Assembly (NCBI RefSeq): GCF_025118155.1
Contig: NW_026251389.1
Coordinates: 1,364,001 to 1,428,000 of the forward strand
Origin: Cokeromyces recurvatus
Lineage: Eukaryota; Mucoromycota; Mucoromycetes; Mucorales; Mucoraceae
DNA: 64,000 nt
Direction: 5' to 3'
Part shown: in pieces, positions 36,534-48,690 of the stretch
Layout of the letters: the number at the start of each line of letters is the position of its first letter
Numbering within the stretch: the first letter of the stretch is position 1
Made by a program: the position numbers and the translations under genes
The notes under the pieces: generated by a model
What the model saw: only the letters and a program-made list of their open reading frames with translations
What the model was told of the DNA's origin: nothing
The model's database searches: none

Positions 36534-37659
36534 ATGTATATTTGTATAGTATTTATAATTTATAATTATCTAATTTCCACAGCCATTGCTATTTCTGGTG
36601 GGAGTACAGTCGAAAAATCCCGGCAATATCCATTCTTTGTTACACTAACGAGCCCAACTTTATGTGGTGGAAGTATTATATCGCTAGATCCACCATGGAT
36701 TTTGACAGCTGCACATTGCATGGAAAGACTTAATATCGAGCATCCAAATGAGTGTGTTGTTGCTTATGGGAACAGACATAGTTCCTTACAAACCTATACA
36801 ACTGTTAAAAGAGCCATTCCACACCCACTCTATCTATCGACTCAACAACAAGCTCAACACCAAGTCTTTCCAACTGATCGAACTAATTTTATACCCTATG
36901 ATATCGGTTTATTGGAATTAAATGAGCCACTAGAAGCCAGTCTCTATGTGAACCGTATACCTATCATTTTAGAAAATGAGACTCGTACTGAAGGGCATAG
37001 AACAATGGGAATGGGGTATACAGGATATAAAGAGCCTTATGCAGATGTCTTGCAGACAACAGAATGTAATATAATAAATGCTGAATTACTAAAAAACAAT
37101 AACTTTAATCAAAGTGTTATCTTGGCTACCTCCAATGCATCCTTATGTCACGGAGATTCAGGTAAATATATATATATATATACATATATATCAATTGTTA
37201 CCCTAAAATACCATATATACATACCTCCTCTTTTTTATTTTTATTTTATTTTTTTTTATTTATTATAATCTTATTAATAGATGATGATAATTATTGTCAT
37301 TAGGAAGCCCATTAATAGGATATCATGAAAACAAATACTATTTAGAAGGAATTTTAAATAGGATCTTATTTGCCTATGATCCAGAACCAGATGACAGTAC
37401 GTGTCCATTTCATGAATCCAATTCAAGTCCTTTTATAAATACGTTTGTAAAGCCTTCTATACATCTTCAGTGGATCTTGAATGTGACTCAGTTATCTAAA
37501 AATGACCTAACCATCGATCCAGAGGCTTCTAATCATTATGATATCAAGGATTCCAACACCTTTATTTCATCAAGTACATCCCTTTTATTAAAACATGGTT
37601 TTTTATCTATCCATTCTCAATCGTTTATCATCATTTTTTTACTCTATTTGTTATCGTAA
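36534..37659 (+). CDS. Secreted trypsin-like serine protease with C-terminal hydrophobic tail
   Basis: Two exons (36534-37161 and 37304-37659) give 327 residues. A hydrophobic N-terminal segment (about residues 1-19) acts as signal peptide, then ISGGSTVEKSRQYPFFV starts an S1 (chymotrypsin-fold) domain. Catalytic triad residues are visible: His61 in LTAAHC, Asp123 in YDIGLLEL, and Ser209 in CHGDSGSPL, which is split by the intron. There is no obvious zymogen cleavage R-IVGG site; the usual IVGG start reads ISGG close to the signal peptide. The last about 15 residues (FIIIFLLYLLS) are strongly hydrophobic after a Ser-rich spacer, suggesting a membrane or GPI anchor. Trypsin-like proteases are patchy in fungi. 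Substrate unknown. Confidence 0.82.
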
Positions 37660-37714
37660 TATTACACTACCCTATCTATCTTTGTACATATATTAGGACT
37701 TGTTATACAACAAG

Positions 37715-37747
<33 letters not shown>

Positions 37748-37831
37748 AATCCTGTACTCCATATATATTTTATTATGATTAAAGGGTATTATATATATAT
37801 ATATATGTTGTATATACTATGGATTCTCTAT

Positions 37832-40607
37832 TTACTGTTTTTTAATGGATTGGATCCAAGGATGATTTAAAGCTTCTATCGGCTTCATTCTTTTTTCTGG
37901 TTCCCAAGTTAAACATCGACAAATAAAATCTACAAAACTTTTGTCAACGTTATCATAAGTTGATCTCTTTAATGCCTCTGTAAAAGTGAATGTATTTGGT
38001 TTTCGTTTCTTTCCTTTCGAATTAATGGATTTTCGAGGTTTATCATATGAGTCTATGGAATATAAATTAACACCATTCTATATATATATATATATATATA
38101 TGCATTATAGATTACCGAAAAATTGCTTTTTCCGTGTACATTGTTCTAAATAATCATGACTAGGTACACCTAATAATTGCATAATACAGGCTAATTGATC
38201 TGGTTCATTTTCGCCGGGAAATAAAGGTCGACCCGTATATAATTCTGCCAAAATACATCCTGTACTCCACATATCAATTGCTAAATTATAATCTAATCCT
38301 AATATCACCTCAGGTGCTCGATAAAATCTACTTTGTATATAAGTATACACCTTTTCATTTAAATAACATGAGCTGCCAAAATCAATGATACATATTCTAC
38401 TTCGATCTGGTTGTTTCAATAGTATATTTTCTGGCTTCAAATCGCAATGAATAATATTATACTGACTGAGTAAATTTAGACCTGTTAAAATTTGAAACGC
38501 AAATCTATTTTTTTTCAAATAAGTATGTATGTATAAATATATGCATATAAATGTTCCCTATAGATGTATACCTTTTGACAAGTCCCATACTAAATCCCTG
38601 ATAGTTATTTTGTTGTAGTATATCATATAAATTGGAACTCAAGCACTCAAACACAATACATAGATGGTTTCTAAAATAAAAACTATCCAGCATTCGCACA
38701 ATAAAATGCTTATTTTTTGAATCCTATATGATAGTCAAGTGTTACAAGTTTTTTTTTTTTTTTTTTCGACTTTTTAATATGCGTGTGTGTGTATGTATGT
38801 ATATACCCATTTCATGATTTTATCAAGAATCTTAACTTCTGTTTGTGCTTGAGCATAAAATCTCTTTTTGTTACGTATAATTTTAACTGCCACAATACTA
38901 TTATTCATTGATTCTCTTTCGGCTAATTTGTGATCTCGACATTTAACTACTTGCCCAAAGGAACCTTTGCCAAGGCTTTCTATAATTTCATAACGATAAT
39001 TGATATGATCCTTTAATACAATTTTATAATCTCCTTTTTCATCATCAAATCCATAATTTAAAGCTGGTTCATCTAAGGTTGCCATATGTTTTCTGTTTGC
39101 ATTTGTCCCCACACAATAAACAGCTGGATATTGTAGAATTTCACTTTTTTCAAATGGGGATAAATAGGCTTTATATCTATTTAATGCAGCTAAAAAAAAA
39201 TTTTTTTTTTCTTAGATTAAGCAACTACATTCTATACTATATGATACACATTGAAGGAGGAGGGGGTTACTTTACTTTTCCCATTTATAATATCTGCATG
39301 ATCACCATTATCAATCGTCAATAAGGCATTGTCCTTTACTGGACTAGGGTGAAGATCCACTAAACTTTGTAATTGATCATGAATGTTATCTACTATACAG
39401 TGTCCACTATGAATAGGTGATAAAATCTGATTTGGTTGATTTATAATTAATCCCTGTGCTGATATAAGATTAACACTTAATTTTTTAGTCTTTTTGCGTT
39501 CTTTATCAAGTTGGTCTTGGACGATAGATGAGAAAGATAGACGACGTTGAAATTTGACATTTGAATCTGAGGAGGATGCTAGTTTCATTGAATTTGGAAT
39601 AGTTACTTCAGGTCGTTTAAGTTTAGTTGGTAACACCTGATCTTCTTTATTTCGTATATCAGCTGTTGATTTAAGTTCATCATTTGAATGGATATGAATA
39701 TTAGAAAGTCTATTTGTACTTTGCTGTATTGAAGATACTGGTAAAGGAATTTTTGTATTGACATAATACTTTTGTTGGCAAGTATTAGGCTTCTCTGCTT
39801 GTTGTTGCTGTTTTATCTTATTTAGAAGCAAGAATAAAAAAATATACAAGTTTTAATAATGAAAATATGTACATATGCATATACACACTCACATCTATAA
39901 TATATATTTACCTGTCCATTTTTCGGCTTTGCTGATAATAATAAAAATTCATCAGGACTAGAAATCTTCTTTTTACAAGAAGAAGGAGGAGGAATAGAGG
40001 AAGTAAGAAGAGGATCAAATTCAGCTAATTCTTTATTTGCTTTGCCTATCTGTACGTCTCTTGGTTGTATTTTAACAAGCCTTGCAATTGAACTATGTCT
40101 TGTACGTTTACCTGGTGAAGAAGGGGGAGTTGGATTTAATTGTATAACAGAAGAAGGTGAACTGTTGCTATCATTATCATTATCATGAATAGCTTTATGA
40201 ATATTATCTGCAGAGACATAATTACGATTCAAGGGACGACGACGAGAGGTAGGTATCCTAGTGGATGGTGGTATTACTTTTGATGACTGTCTTTCCTCTA
40301 CTGTTTTCTCTCTTAAAGGATCAAACATATCAAGTATATATGGCTTTTTACCATCGTGATTATATGTATTTCCTTTTTTGTTACATGTCAAGAGATTATC
40401 GTTCTCTATTGTTCCAGATAGATCCTGCTGTTGTTGTGATGATGGCTGATTGTTAACATTAGGCTCAGCATTAAAGACATCTGTCAAATCTAATAAATTA
40501 TCAGAAGGTCGACGTTGTGTTGTTAAAGTATCAACTTGATCTATATTTTCTTTTTTTTTATCTTTTGGTAAATTATAGTAATCAACTGATGATGTAAAAA
40601 GGCCCAT
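37832..40607 (-). CDS. DYRK-family dual-specificity protein kinase
   Basis: Six exons (40607-39912, 39807-39276, 39189-38807, 38723-38572, 38504-38116, 38052-37832) give 790 residues. About 400 N-terminal residues are disordered, Ser/Pro/Asn-rich and regulatory. Then comes the DYRK homology box ([17 protein letters not shown]) and the kinase domain from about residue 445: [39 protein letters not shown], and the activation-loop autophosphorylation motif [13 protein letters not shown]. The Cys after HRD/HCD and the SSC after DFG are DYRK hallmarks; the subfamily looks like class II (DYRK2/Pom1). Such kinases autophosphorylate on Tyr, then act on Ser/Thr in growth and polarity control. The last acceptor (after CCATAG at 38053) was chosen because it alone keeps frame and gives [11 protein letters not shown]. 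Confidence 0.9.
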
Positions 40608-40802
40608 TTGAACTTAAAATTGTCGTTTGTGTTTTCTATGATTATTAAAAAATAAGAGACAAAGAGAGAGAGAGAGATAAAGAGAAAGAAGGGAGAAAGA
40701 AATAAATGAATATTTACTTTTCAAAAATGACAATTTTATTCTTTTGTTAATCAGGAATTTAATGTCGAACTAAAATAAAAACAGTATCAAAATAAAGATA
40801 AT

Positions 40803-40836
<34 letters not shown>

Positions 40837-41718
40837 AAATATCGCTTGTTTATGTGAGTTATGCTTTATCCATTGTATGCAGTAGTTTATACAAATGTTT
40901 TATTTATAACCCAATGAACATGAGATATTATTATTTCACATCTCAAATTTGCCCGGGTCGGGTCAAATCAGTTGAAAAAAAAAAATAATGCAAGTAGAGA
41001 AAACGATTTTACAAGAAGTTGTAGAAGAGAGGAGAATCTAATCTAAAAGTTGTTTCTTTTCTTTTTTTTTTTTTTCTTTTAAAAAAAAATTAAATAAAGA
41101 TGAAGGTAGGGAAGTAAATTCAGCTTTTTATAATGTTATTAGTCAAGTTTATGCAGTAGTATATTATTAAAAAAAAAACCATTTCGCCATCATATGCGCC
41201 AAAAATATGATATGATATGATATTATACGGTATCCTACAAGGAAGCTAACTTAAAAAAGAAGCAAGCATGGAATTGACAAATTGTTTTCAGACTTTGTAA
41301 TGTATGATGTATTTGTAAGCATTTTATTACATGTTGTTTACTGAGAGAAACTAGGAAAAATGATGATAAATAACCATTGAATAATCAAAATACACATACA
41401 CATATATCTATTGTATTCTATGAATAAGTTGATAAAAGGAAAGAAGCATAAAGCGAATCTTTTAACTTTATATTTTCATATATCTACTAGTTAGAAGTTA
41501 ATGAAGTAATAGATAAAAAAAAGGGGGGAAGAGAGAGGATGAAGGAGACTATATTATTATAAATTACGTTGAACAATTTATAAGTCTATGTTTCTGTCCT
41601 GATAGAAGAGCTTGCGGAAATGAAATGAAAAAAAAAATTGTTTTTTTTTTTTTTTGCTATTTAAGGCATTTTTTAGTCTTTTTTCTTTTTTTTAAGAAGA
41701 AAAAAAAAACCTTATGTT
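40608..41718. promoter_or_regulatory. Divergent intergenic region
   Basis: Region of 1.1 kb between the DYRK kinase and the fusion gene. It has A/T tracts (40807-40834, 41641-41656), a GATA-like repeat (ATATGATATGATATGATATT near 41206) and an isolated GC-rich patch TTTGCCCGGGTCGGGTCAAA at 40948-40967 that could be a regulator site. No gene seen. Confidence 0.45.
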
Positions 41719-43526
41719 ATGACAGCAGATAAAATAAACTATTTAAAAATAACAGTACCTGAAACAGCAGAAGGCGAAAGAATTGGAAAATATGTCTTGA
41801 GGAATTACCGAGAAGCTGTGAGATCTAAAGTAATGTTACATCGTGCATTCAAAAGAAAGGAAATCAGTGTTAATGGAGTTCCAGCAGAAGAAACGAGATT
41901 ATTGAAAACGAACGATATAATAGAGGTTAGATATGATACATCTGTTGAAGAAGAAACTAAGATGAAGGCTATTCCAATTCGTATCTGTTATGAAGATGAT
42001 TATTTAGCTGTCGTTTGGAAACCTTCAGGACAGGTAGGACTTTATTATATTCGTTCTATCATATAATTAGTAACCTAAAAAAAGATAGAATTTTAATATT
42101 TTTGAAAAAGCCATCCATTTTAATACAGCATTAAAAGATTCGAATGGCGATAGACAAAAAGTATGGTGTATCAATGATATTCAAAAAGCAGCCTCTGGTT
42201 TGGTAAATATGTTGATGCATGTATATCTTACTGCACTAGTGCGTCACTATTAACTCTTATAAATATGTATATAATTTATAGATTTTAGTAGCAAAGACAC
42301 AATCTGTAAAAGATGTATTGATTGAACAATATAAAAATGATGAAATACAAGTGACAATGCGAGTGCTTTGTCATGGATTTATCTCTACTACAGATACTTT
42401 GCAACTTTTTTTACCTGAACTAAAGAACAAAAAGGACGAAGAAGCCGAAGAGATTGAAGCAAATGATGTTTTAAAAAAGATCGACATCATATCACATACA
42501 CCATCGAATAATGCACAATATATCTCTAGACTTAATCTTCAGCTTCATACACCTTTATCTAGTGTACGCTTAAGAAAGCTTTTCTTCTATCATTCTAAAC
42601 ATCCTATTATTGGAAATTCAAAATTTACATTACCATTAAAGGCAAGCGATAAAGGATTATCTGCTTCTTTAATTAAACTCTCATTTATTCATCCTATCAA
42701 ACAAACATTAATTCAAATTGAAGAAGAAGAACCTGCTAAATTCAAAGCACTTTGCGATCGAGAGGCAAGATTTTATCAAAATAAATTAGATAGAGAAGCA
42801 GAAGAAATTAGAAAATCAGGTCTTTCAGATATAGACTCGCTAGAACGAAAGGAAGGTCAATTATTAGCTTATGTTTTGGGACAAAAGGAGTTTTGGAAAA
42901 AGATGTTTAAAGTAACCAAGGATTGCTTAATCCCTCGTGCAAGTTCGGAAACATTAGTTCGAGCTGCTGTTACTGTATTATCGTCACAACAGAATGCAAA
43001 AAGGATTATTGATGTCGGGACAGGTTGTGGTAATATCTTGATCTCTATTCTAAATGAAATTCCTTCGGCAATAGGTGTTGGTATTGATATCAGCAGCGCT
43101 GCTCTGGAGGTAGCAAAAGAAAATAGCCGTAACTTATTGTCAGATAATCATCGTGTAGAATGGCGTATACAAGATATGTCAACTTTGGATAGGAATAATG
43201 AATTCTTTGATGTACTAGTGTGCAATCCTCCTTATTTAGACTATACCAAGGCAAATAGAAGAAGAGATCAACGTGCTTTATTCGAACAAGAGCCTGCTGA
43301 AGCTTTATTTGCGAAAGATAATGGATACGAATGGTATCGTGTTCTTAGTAATGTCGCTTCTCATGTTGTTCAGCCTGATGGCTTCGTTATATTGGAATGT
43401 GGGAAGGGGATGATGGAATATGTAATAGATATTTGGGCTAATGATTGGGAAAAAGATTCAAGCTATAAAGATTATCAAGGGTGGGATCGATGTCTTGTTC
43501 TACGACGTAAAAAAAATTGCACATAA
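41719..43526 (+). CDS. Fusion of S4/RluA-like pseudo-synthase and PrmC/HemK-like methyltransferase
   Basis: Three exons (41719-42033, 42089-42202, 42282-43526) give 557 residues. Residues about 20-75 look like an S4 RNA-binding domain (KVMLHRAFKRKEISVNG, LLKTNDIIEVRYD). Residues about 85-300 resemble an RluA-type pseudouridine synthase (IRICYEDDYLAVVWKPSGQ, AASGLILVAKT, HPIIGNSKF), but the catalytic HRLDxxTSG block reads NDIQKAASG, so the Asp is Gln, and the TGRTHQIR block is also lost. From about residue 330 an N5-glutamine methyltransferase of the PrmC/HemK type follows: FKVTKDCLIPRASSETLV, IIDVGTGCGN (SAM binding, about 384) and VCNPPYLDY (catalytic NPPY, about 458). PrmC enzymes methylate the GGQ Gln of release factors. 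The second half looks active, the first a non-catalytic RNA-binding scaffold. All introns lie in the first half, so the fusion is within one long exon. Confidence 0.82.
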
Positions 43527-43712
43527 AAACAAAATAAATAAATATGCATGTATATATTGTATATCTATACACACACACACACACACACACACATATTTAT
43601 ATATATATACTGATAATTTGCTTAAACAAGCTTAACAATTCATAATATAAGAACAAGAGTGTACAGCTATCTGATCCAAAAAATTTATTGACTTGCACTT
43701 ATTGGTGTAGTT

Positions 43713-43757
<45 letters not shown>

Positions 43758-44422
43758 AAATTGTTATGTTTTAAATTGGCTCAAGTTCAATATAGTGTAG
43801 CATTGAACATTACATATACTTTCGTATTATCGTTTATGTTAAGGCACAATTGTTAACTTTAATCTGATGATTACAACCTTGAAATTACTCTTTTTTTCGT
43901 CACAAGTTTTACTGTGATATACTTCAAATATGTTTGATTTTATATATCCTATAATTTAAAGTAATAATAGGTTTAGTATATCTATAATGGGGATGATAAA
44001 TAAGCTTGTAAACTCCCCTATTCTATTTTGCAGTAATTATTAATACCAAATAAATCAGTTCCCTTGAAAAAGGAAAGAAAAACAAAAAAGCAAAAACAAA
44101 ATACAGCATTAGCTTCAAACCATTACTTCAAATAGACCAACTCTTCAGGTATTTTGATGATCAAATTAAGTCTTTAATTCATATATAATCAAGTTGGCTA
44201 TTAGAATATATAACATTTAAAATAAAAATTATATATTTAACAATATAGTTTAAATAATATGTTTTGCTTTATACAAAATGTGTTTTATATGCTACAAAAT
44301 GAAAATATATTTATAAATGTATATATATATGTATGTATGTAAAGATGGTGTGTAAGTGAGAGATATACAATGTTATAAATGTATGTATTATAATTTAAGC
44401 TTTTATTCCCCCCTTTTTTTTT
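43527..44422. other. Convergent intergenic spacer
   Basis: Trailer region between convergent genes. It has a (CA)n tract at 43570-43593 and an A tract of nearly 40 bases at 43717-43755. No gene seen. Confidence 0.5.
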
Positions 44423-46838
44423 CTAATCAATATCTTGAAGTCTTGAAACTAATTCGTTTTCTTGTTCAACTTCATGTCTTCGTATCTCAGGAATAAAGCG
44501 ATCTTCTAATGTTAGCTCATAGACACGGTTATATTCATGTACAGGTCCTTTAGAATGACCACGGTCCCATCCTAAATTGACAGCAGATCGAATAATTCTT
44601 AGCAAAAATTCTTCATGAAGCGCCTTATTCTTTTGTAATTTGCGATAATCAGTAGAGGCATCTTGAATTGCGGAAGCTAATGAGCTGATGTTATCATAAA
44701 CATAACTATTGTAATATTCATAGCTTGTTACGACTGCACCTCGTTCAGAGATGGATTCAGGATCAAGGTAGGAAACACTGGTTTTATAGGCATTTTGCGA
44801 TCTATCAATAATAGCGTCTTTAAGAGGACCAGAACGTGGTGTGATAGAGGCAGAGCCAAAGATAAAGCCCTCAGCCTGTGTATAATTGTCTTGATCACTA
44901 TTTGGTGTAAAAGTAAAATCAGCAGCAGCTCTACAAAAGACACCTAATTGACGTTGTTGTTTAGCCGAAGAGATTATAGAAATGTGGTTTGGATATTGTT
45001 TCTCTAAGGCCTCAAGTCTCTCAGAAGGATAATCCCCTCTTTTACCCATAATAATAAATCGTATGTTGTGTTTTGCAAATAATTTAGCTGCTTCTTCTAG
45101 TGGTGTCTCAAGCCTTCTTTGACTTTCAAAATTTCCTCTAAATAATACTATGGGGCGTTGCATATCTTCCTCTGTGAGTAAATTACGTTTTATCAAATAT
45201 TCTTTTGCCCGATCCTTATAGGTATAAATAAAATCCTTAGAATGTTCAGAGAGAGTCCAATAGGTAGGAATATCAGGCACCTTAAGGGCTAAATTCTGAA
45301 TATATATTAATTCTTGATCTTTTATCAGATCCCAAGCATAAGAGGGAAATACCATACTACGATTCACAAGTTTATCAGATAGAAAAGGATGATCAGTACT
45401 ATGATAATCAACACCATTATTGATACCATAGAATCGATTATCTTCAACTTTTTTTAAGAGTTTACTCATGACGAGTTCCTTGAGATGAAAGTCATGACGA
45501 CCTTCAACGATATCTGAAGCCAACTGTTGATTGATGACAGTGACAGCATCTGCTCTATCGATTGCAAACTGAGACATGTACATCTTTCCTCCTAATACGT
45601 ACTGATAAAGTCTTTTACGTTCTTGAGGATGATCAAGGAATTTTTTAACATTTCTGAATAAATTAGTATATTGAACTTCATCATGATCGTGCATAGTATA
45701 AATAATAGCTGGTGGACGAGGACCTAAATCATCGGCATCCCTCTTCTCGTGTAAGAATTTAGCAAGGTAGGCGTTGGAGGCCCCATGAATGTGGACGATA
45801 TCAACACGGGGGACAATACGGATGGGAGCAAATATAGATTCTTCATCAGAGGCTGTGGCTTTATGAGCTAAAAAGGCAGCAGCAGCTTTAGCAAAGTATT
45901 GATCACGCCATTCATTAGGTAATTCATTCTCATCATAAATTTCTTCTACAGTGCGGCACTTGAATGCCTTATTAAAGAGTCTTCGATTTGCATGTCCAAT
46001 CATATAGACAGGTACAGCATCAGTTGGTTGAGGTGGTCTCTGCGGTGTGATAAGGACAGATGTATTCACATTATTAATTATTTGCCATTCGTATTTACTA
46101 GGGGATTGTACGGGTGGATTAAAGACATGAAACATTTTCCAAACTCGAAACTCAACTGTCATGATTTGACCTGGCTTGTTACCCTGAATATCGATGACCA
46201 TTTCAATTTCTTTATCAGATATATACTTTCTCATAAAAGTATAAAAGGGCATAATGATAGCTACCTCTGTTAGATTTGAGGCTTGCTGTGCTGCTGCTAG
46301 TGCTGTCACTGTTTTCCCTACATTTGTTAATGTGGCATGGCCAAATTCTCTTGTAACATGATATACTCTAGTGCCCTTTTCTAACTGGCTTTGTAAGCTA
46401 GTGTCCAAATGTGTATATGTCTTGAACGGGTACTGTCTTTTTACTAATAATAATTATATGAATTAAAATATTAGTCTAATTACCCGGTATAAATATCATC
46501 ATCATACCAATTCTAATTGAGGAAGTCCCTTGATGTAATAATTTGTAATGTGTAGAAAGTACAACAACCTCTATTATGGCTAAAATTGTAACCAATAGAG
46601 CCATGAGATGCCACCAGCGCCATTTTTTACTATTATATGATGATAATGCTACTGGACTTCTTTGAGGTGTAGTGCATGTTGAAGGCTCATTACTACTAAA
46701 AGAAGCATTAGCTTGACGCAGTGCTAAATGAAAATATGATGTTGTTGTATTACTTGAAGCTGGAGAAGAAACAGTCGATAAAGGGAATGTTGATATAGAT
46801 GTTAAAACTTCTTCTGTCGTTGGCAAAGTTGGTGACAT
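44423..46838 (-). CDS. Type II membrane GT5-like glycosyltransferase
   Basis: Two exons (46838 to about 46508, and 46443-44423) give about 783 residues. After about 78 Ser/Thr-rich residues comes a transmembrane segment (WHLMALLVTILAIIEVVVL), so the catalytic part should face the lumen (Golgi/ER) or cell exterior. The rest resembles glycogen/starch synthases of family GT5: VYHVTREFGHATLTNVGKTV then VAIIMPFYTF, VDIVHIHGASNAYLAKFL, IIYTMHDHDE, DAVTVINQQLASDIV, YGINNGVDYHSTDHPFL, FRGNFESQRRLETPLEEAA. The nucleotide-sugar motif KTGGL is replaced by ATLTNVG, and the C-terminal E-x7-E region is unclear. It is probably a polysaccharide-modifying relative, not the cytosolic glycogen synthase. Two donors (46507 or further on) keep frame; I took the one giving the longer intron. 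Confidence 0.75.
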
Positions 46839-47059
46839 AATCTTTAAAGGAAAGGAGAGATTAATAAAGAAAGAAAGAAAAGAAAGAAAACAATAGAAAG
46901 GAAGAAAGCAAAAAGAATTTAACCAGAAACAATATAATTGGATATGCCTAATTCATTTGAACTTACTGCCTTCTTGAAATGGAGATTCAAATTAAAGTAT
47001 TTGTTTTAACTATCAACGTTACATTTGTACAACATGCAATTAATGAACTTGTGTATAAA

Positions 47060-47100
<41 letters not shown>

Positions 47101-47639
47101 GAAATAAACAATATATAATTTCTTAAATAGAAAGAATTTAAAAATAAATCTATTATTATTATTAGAAGAAGAAGAACTACATTTGGATATTATAGTCTAA
47201 ATCATAAAATTATTTTGTACATAATAGGAACTTTATATTTTTATACCAATAAATATGGCAAATTACAACACATGCCTAAATGTAACACAATGTTAATTCT
47301 CTTCAAGGATTTATAGAGTATTATCGTCACTATACAAAAGAGACCTTTTTTTTCAATTTATGGACATCACTATACAGATTATAAGATCATATATAAAGGA
47401 AGACTATATTTTCAATGATAAGCATATGTTTCCGATCATTTTTATATTTGTATGCATTATTTGAGTTTATTATATTCATTATTCTCATTACGGACAAAAA
47501 TAAGAAATTATACCAAATCCAGAAAAATAAAATAAAATATTACTGGATATATACACTATTTCCGGAAATAATAAACTACACAAACACACATAAAAAATAA
47601 GATTGCAGAGCATCATACATATCCTTATAACGAAAAATA
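46839..47639. other. Intergenic spacer
   Basis: Purine-rich leader (46850-46915), then an A tract of more than 35 bases at 47061-47098 and AT-rich sequence. No gene found. Confidence 0.5.
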
Positions 47640-48690
47640 AACCCTAAGTTTATTCAATAAGATGTACTTAATAAAGCCTTTTGAGGAAAACGGCAATGAA
47701 CCAGTTGATATGGATGTCGACAACGAGCAATCCTCACTTGGTAACATTACTGACTTTGACGTGTATTTGGACTTGGATTTGAAAAAAAAAAATACTAAAA
47801 GAGGACAAAAAAAACTGCTATAGTCAAAAGTCCCAATAAACGGGATTATCCGAGACATAGTAATATGCAAAGAAGAACTACTTCTTTCAACTAGTCTACC
47901 AGAATCAATATAAAATTCTTTAGGCAGCAAAGAAATGAATACTCCAAAATATATTGCCTATAATTAGTTTAAAAAAGAATTAAGAGGCGATAATAAATAA
48001 CCAAGCTAATAAATATCTTGTTCAACAAAAAAGAGAAAAAGAAAGTCGGTTGCGAAAAGGTTCTAGACAAGAAATATAAAGAGTGTTCTCATAAAAAAAA
48101 GTAGTATGGTGATGGTTGCAGAGTTACAGTAAGTAAAGCAGTAGAGAGTCTTTGTACAACGCAGTTTATAGACTTGAAAATATTGCCAAGACCGCTATAT
48201 ATAACTTTAAGACCAAAGAGTGTATCGTATCGATAAAGAATTTGCACTTTGAAACTCAATGACAGAATTGCATCTAGTATCACAAAACGCCTTGACTGGG
48301 TAATTAATCTTACGACAATAGATACAGTTTACTAAAGTAATTATGGTTTCATCAATGAGTCTGCTTTTTATACAAATTTAAGTTGCGCCACGGCTTGATT
48401 CATAGGGAGAGCTAGATCTGTTGTATTTTAGTCTAAAATAGGAACGAAAACGTCAACTATTTTTGGAACATTCTCTTCGTGAAGCAGAATGAAAATCAAG
48501 ATTAGAATGATCTATGAAGAAAGCCACAAAAGAAAGAAAAGTTACAGAAGAATCAAAGGCAAAGAAGACGGTGGGTCATAATTTTGTTGTTATTGCTTTG
48601 AATATGTTGGACAGTTATAAGCATTTCAAAGGATATTATCTCCTTATCGCGGAAAGTGGTTATTAAGGAGCATCTAGAATATATTAATCT
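47640..48690 (+). pseudogene. DDE (Tc1/mariner-like) transposase relic C
   Basis: Heavily decayed plus-strand relic. PVDMDVDNEQSSLGNITDF near 47700 looks like an acidic N terminus. KLNDRIASSITKRLDWVINL near 48255-48315 precedes FINESAFYTNLSCATA near 48345 (first Asp block, read here as Asn-Glu), GTKTSTIFGTFSS near 48440-48480, and TVGHNFVVIALNMLDSYKHFKGYYLLIAE near 48570-48650 (second Asp block decayed). The order and spacing match DDE_3 transposases. Many stops. Confidence 0.6.

Noticed and set aside
45992..46273. Plus-strand ORF over the glycosyltransferase
   Set aside because: Shadow of the long conserved minus-strand frame.
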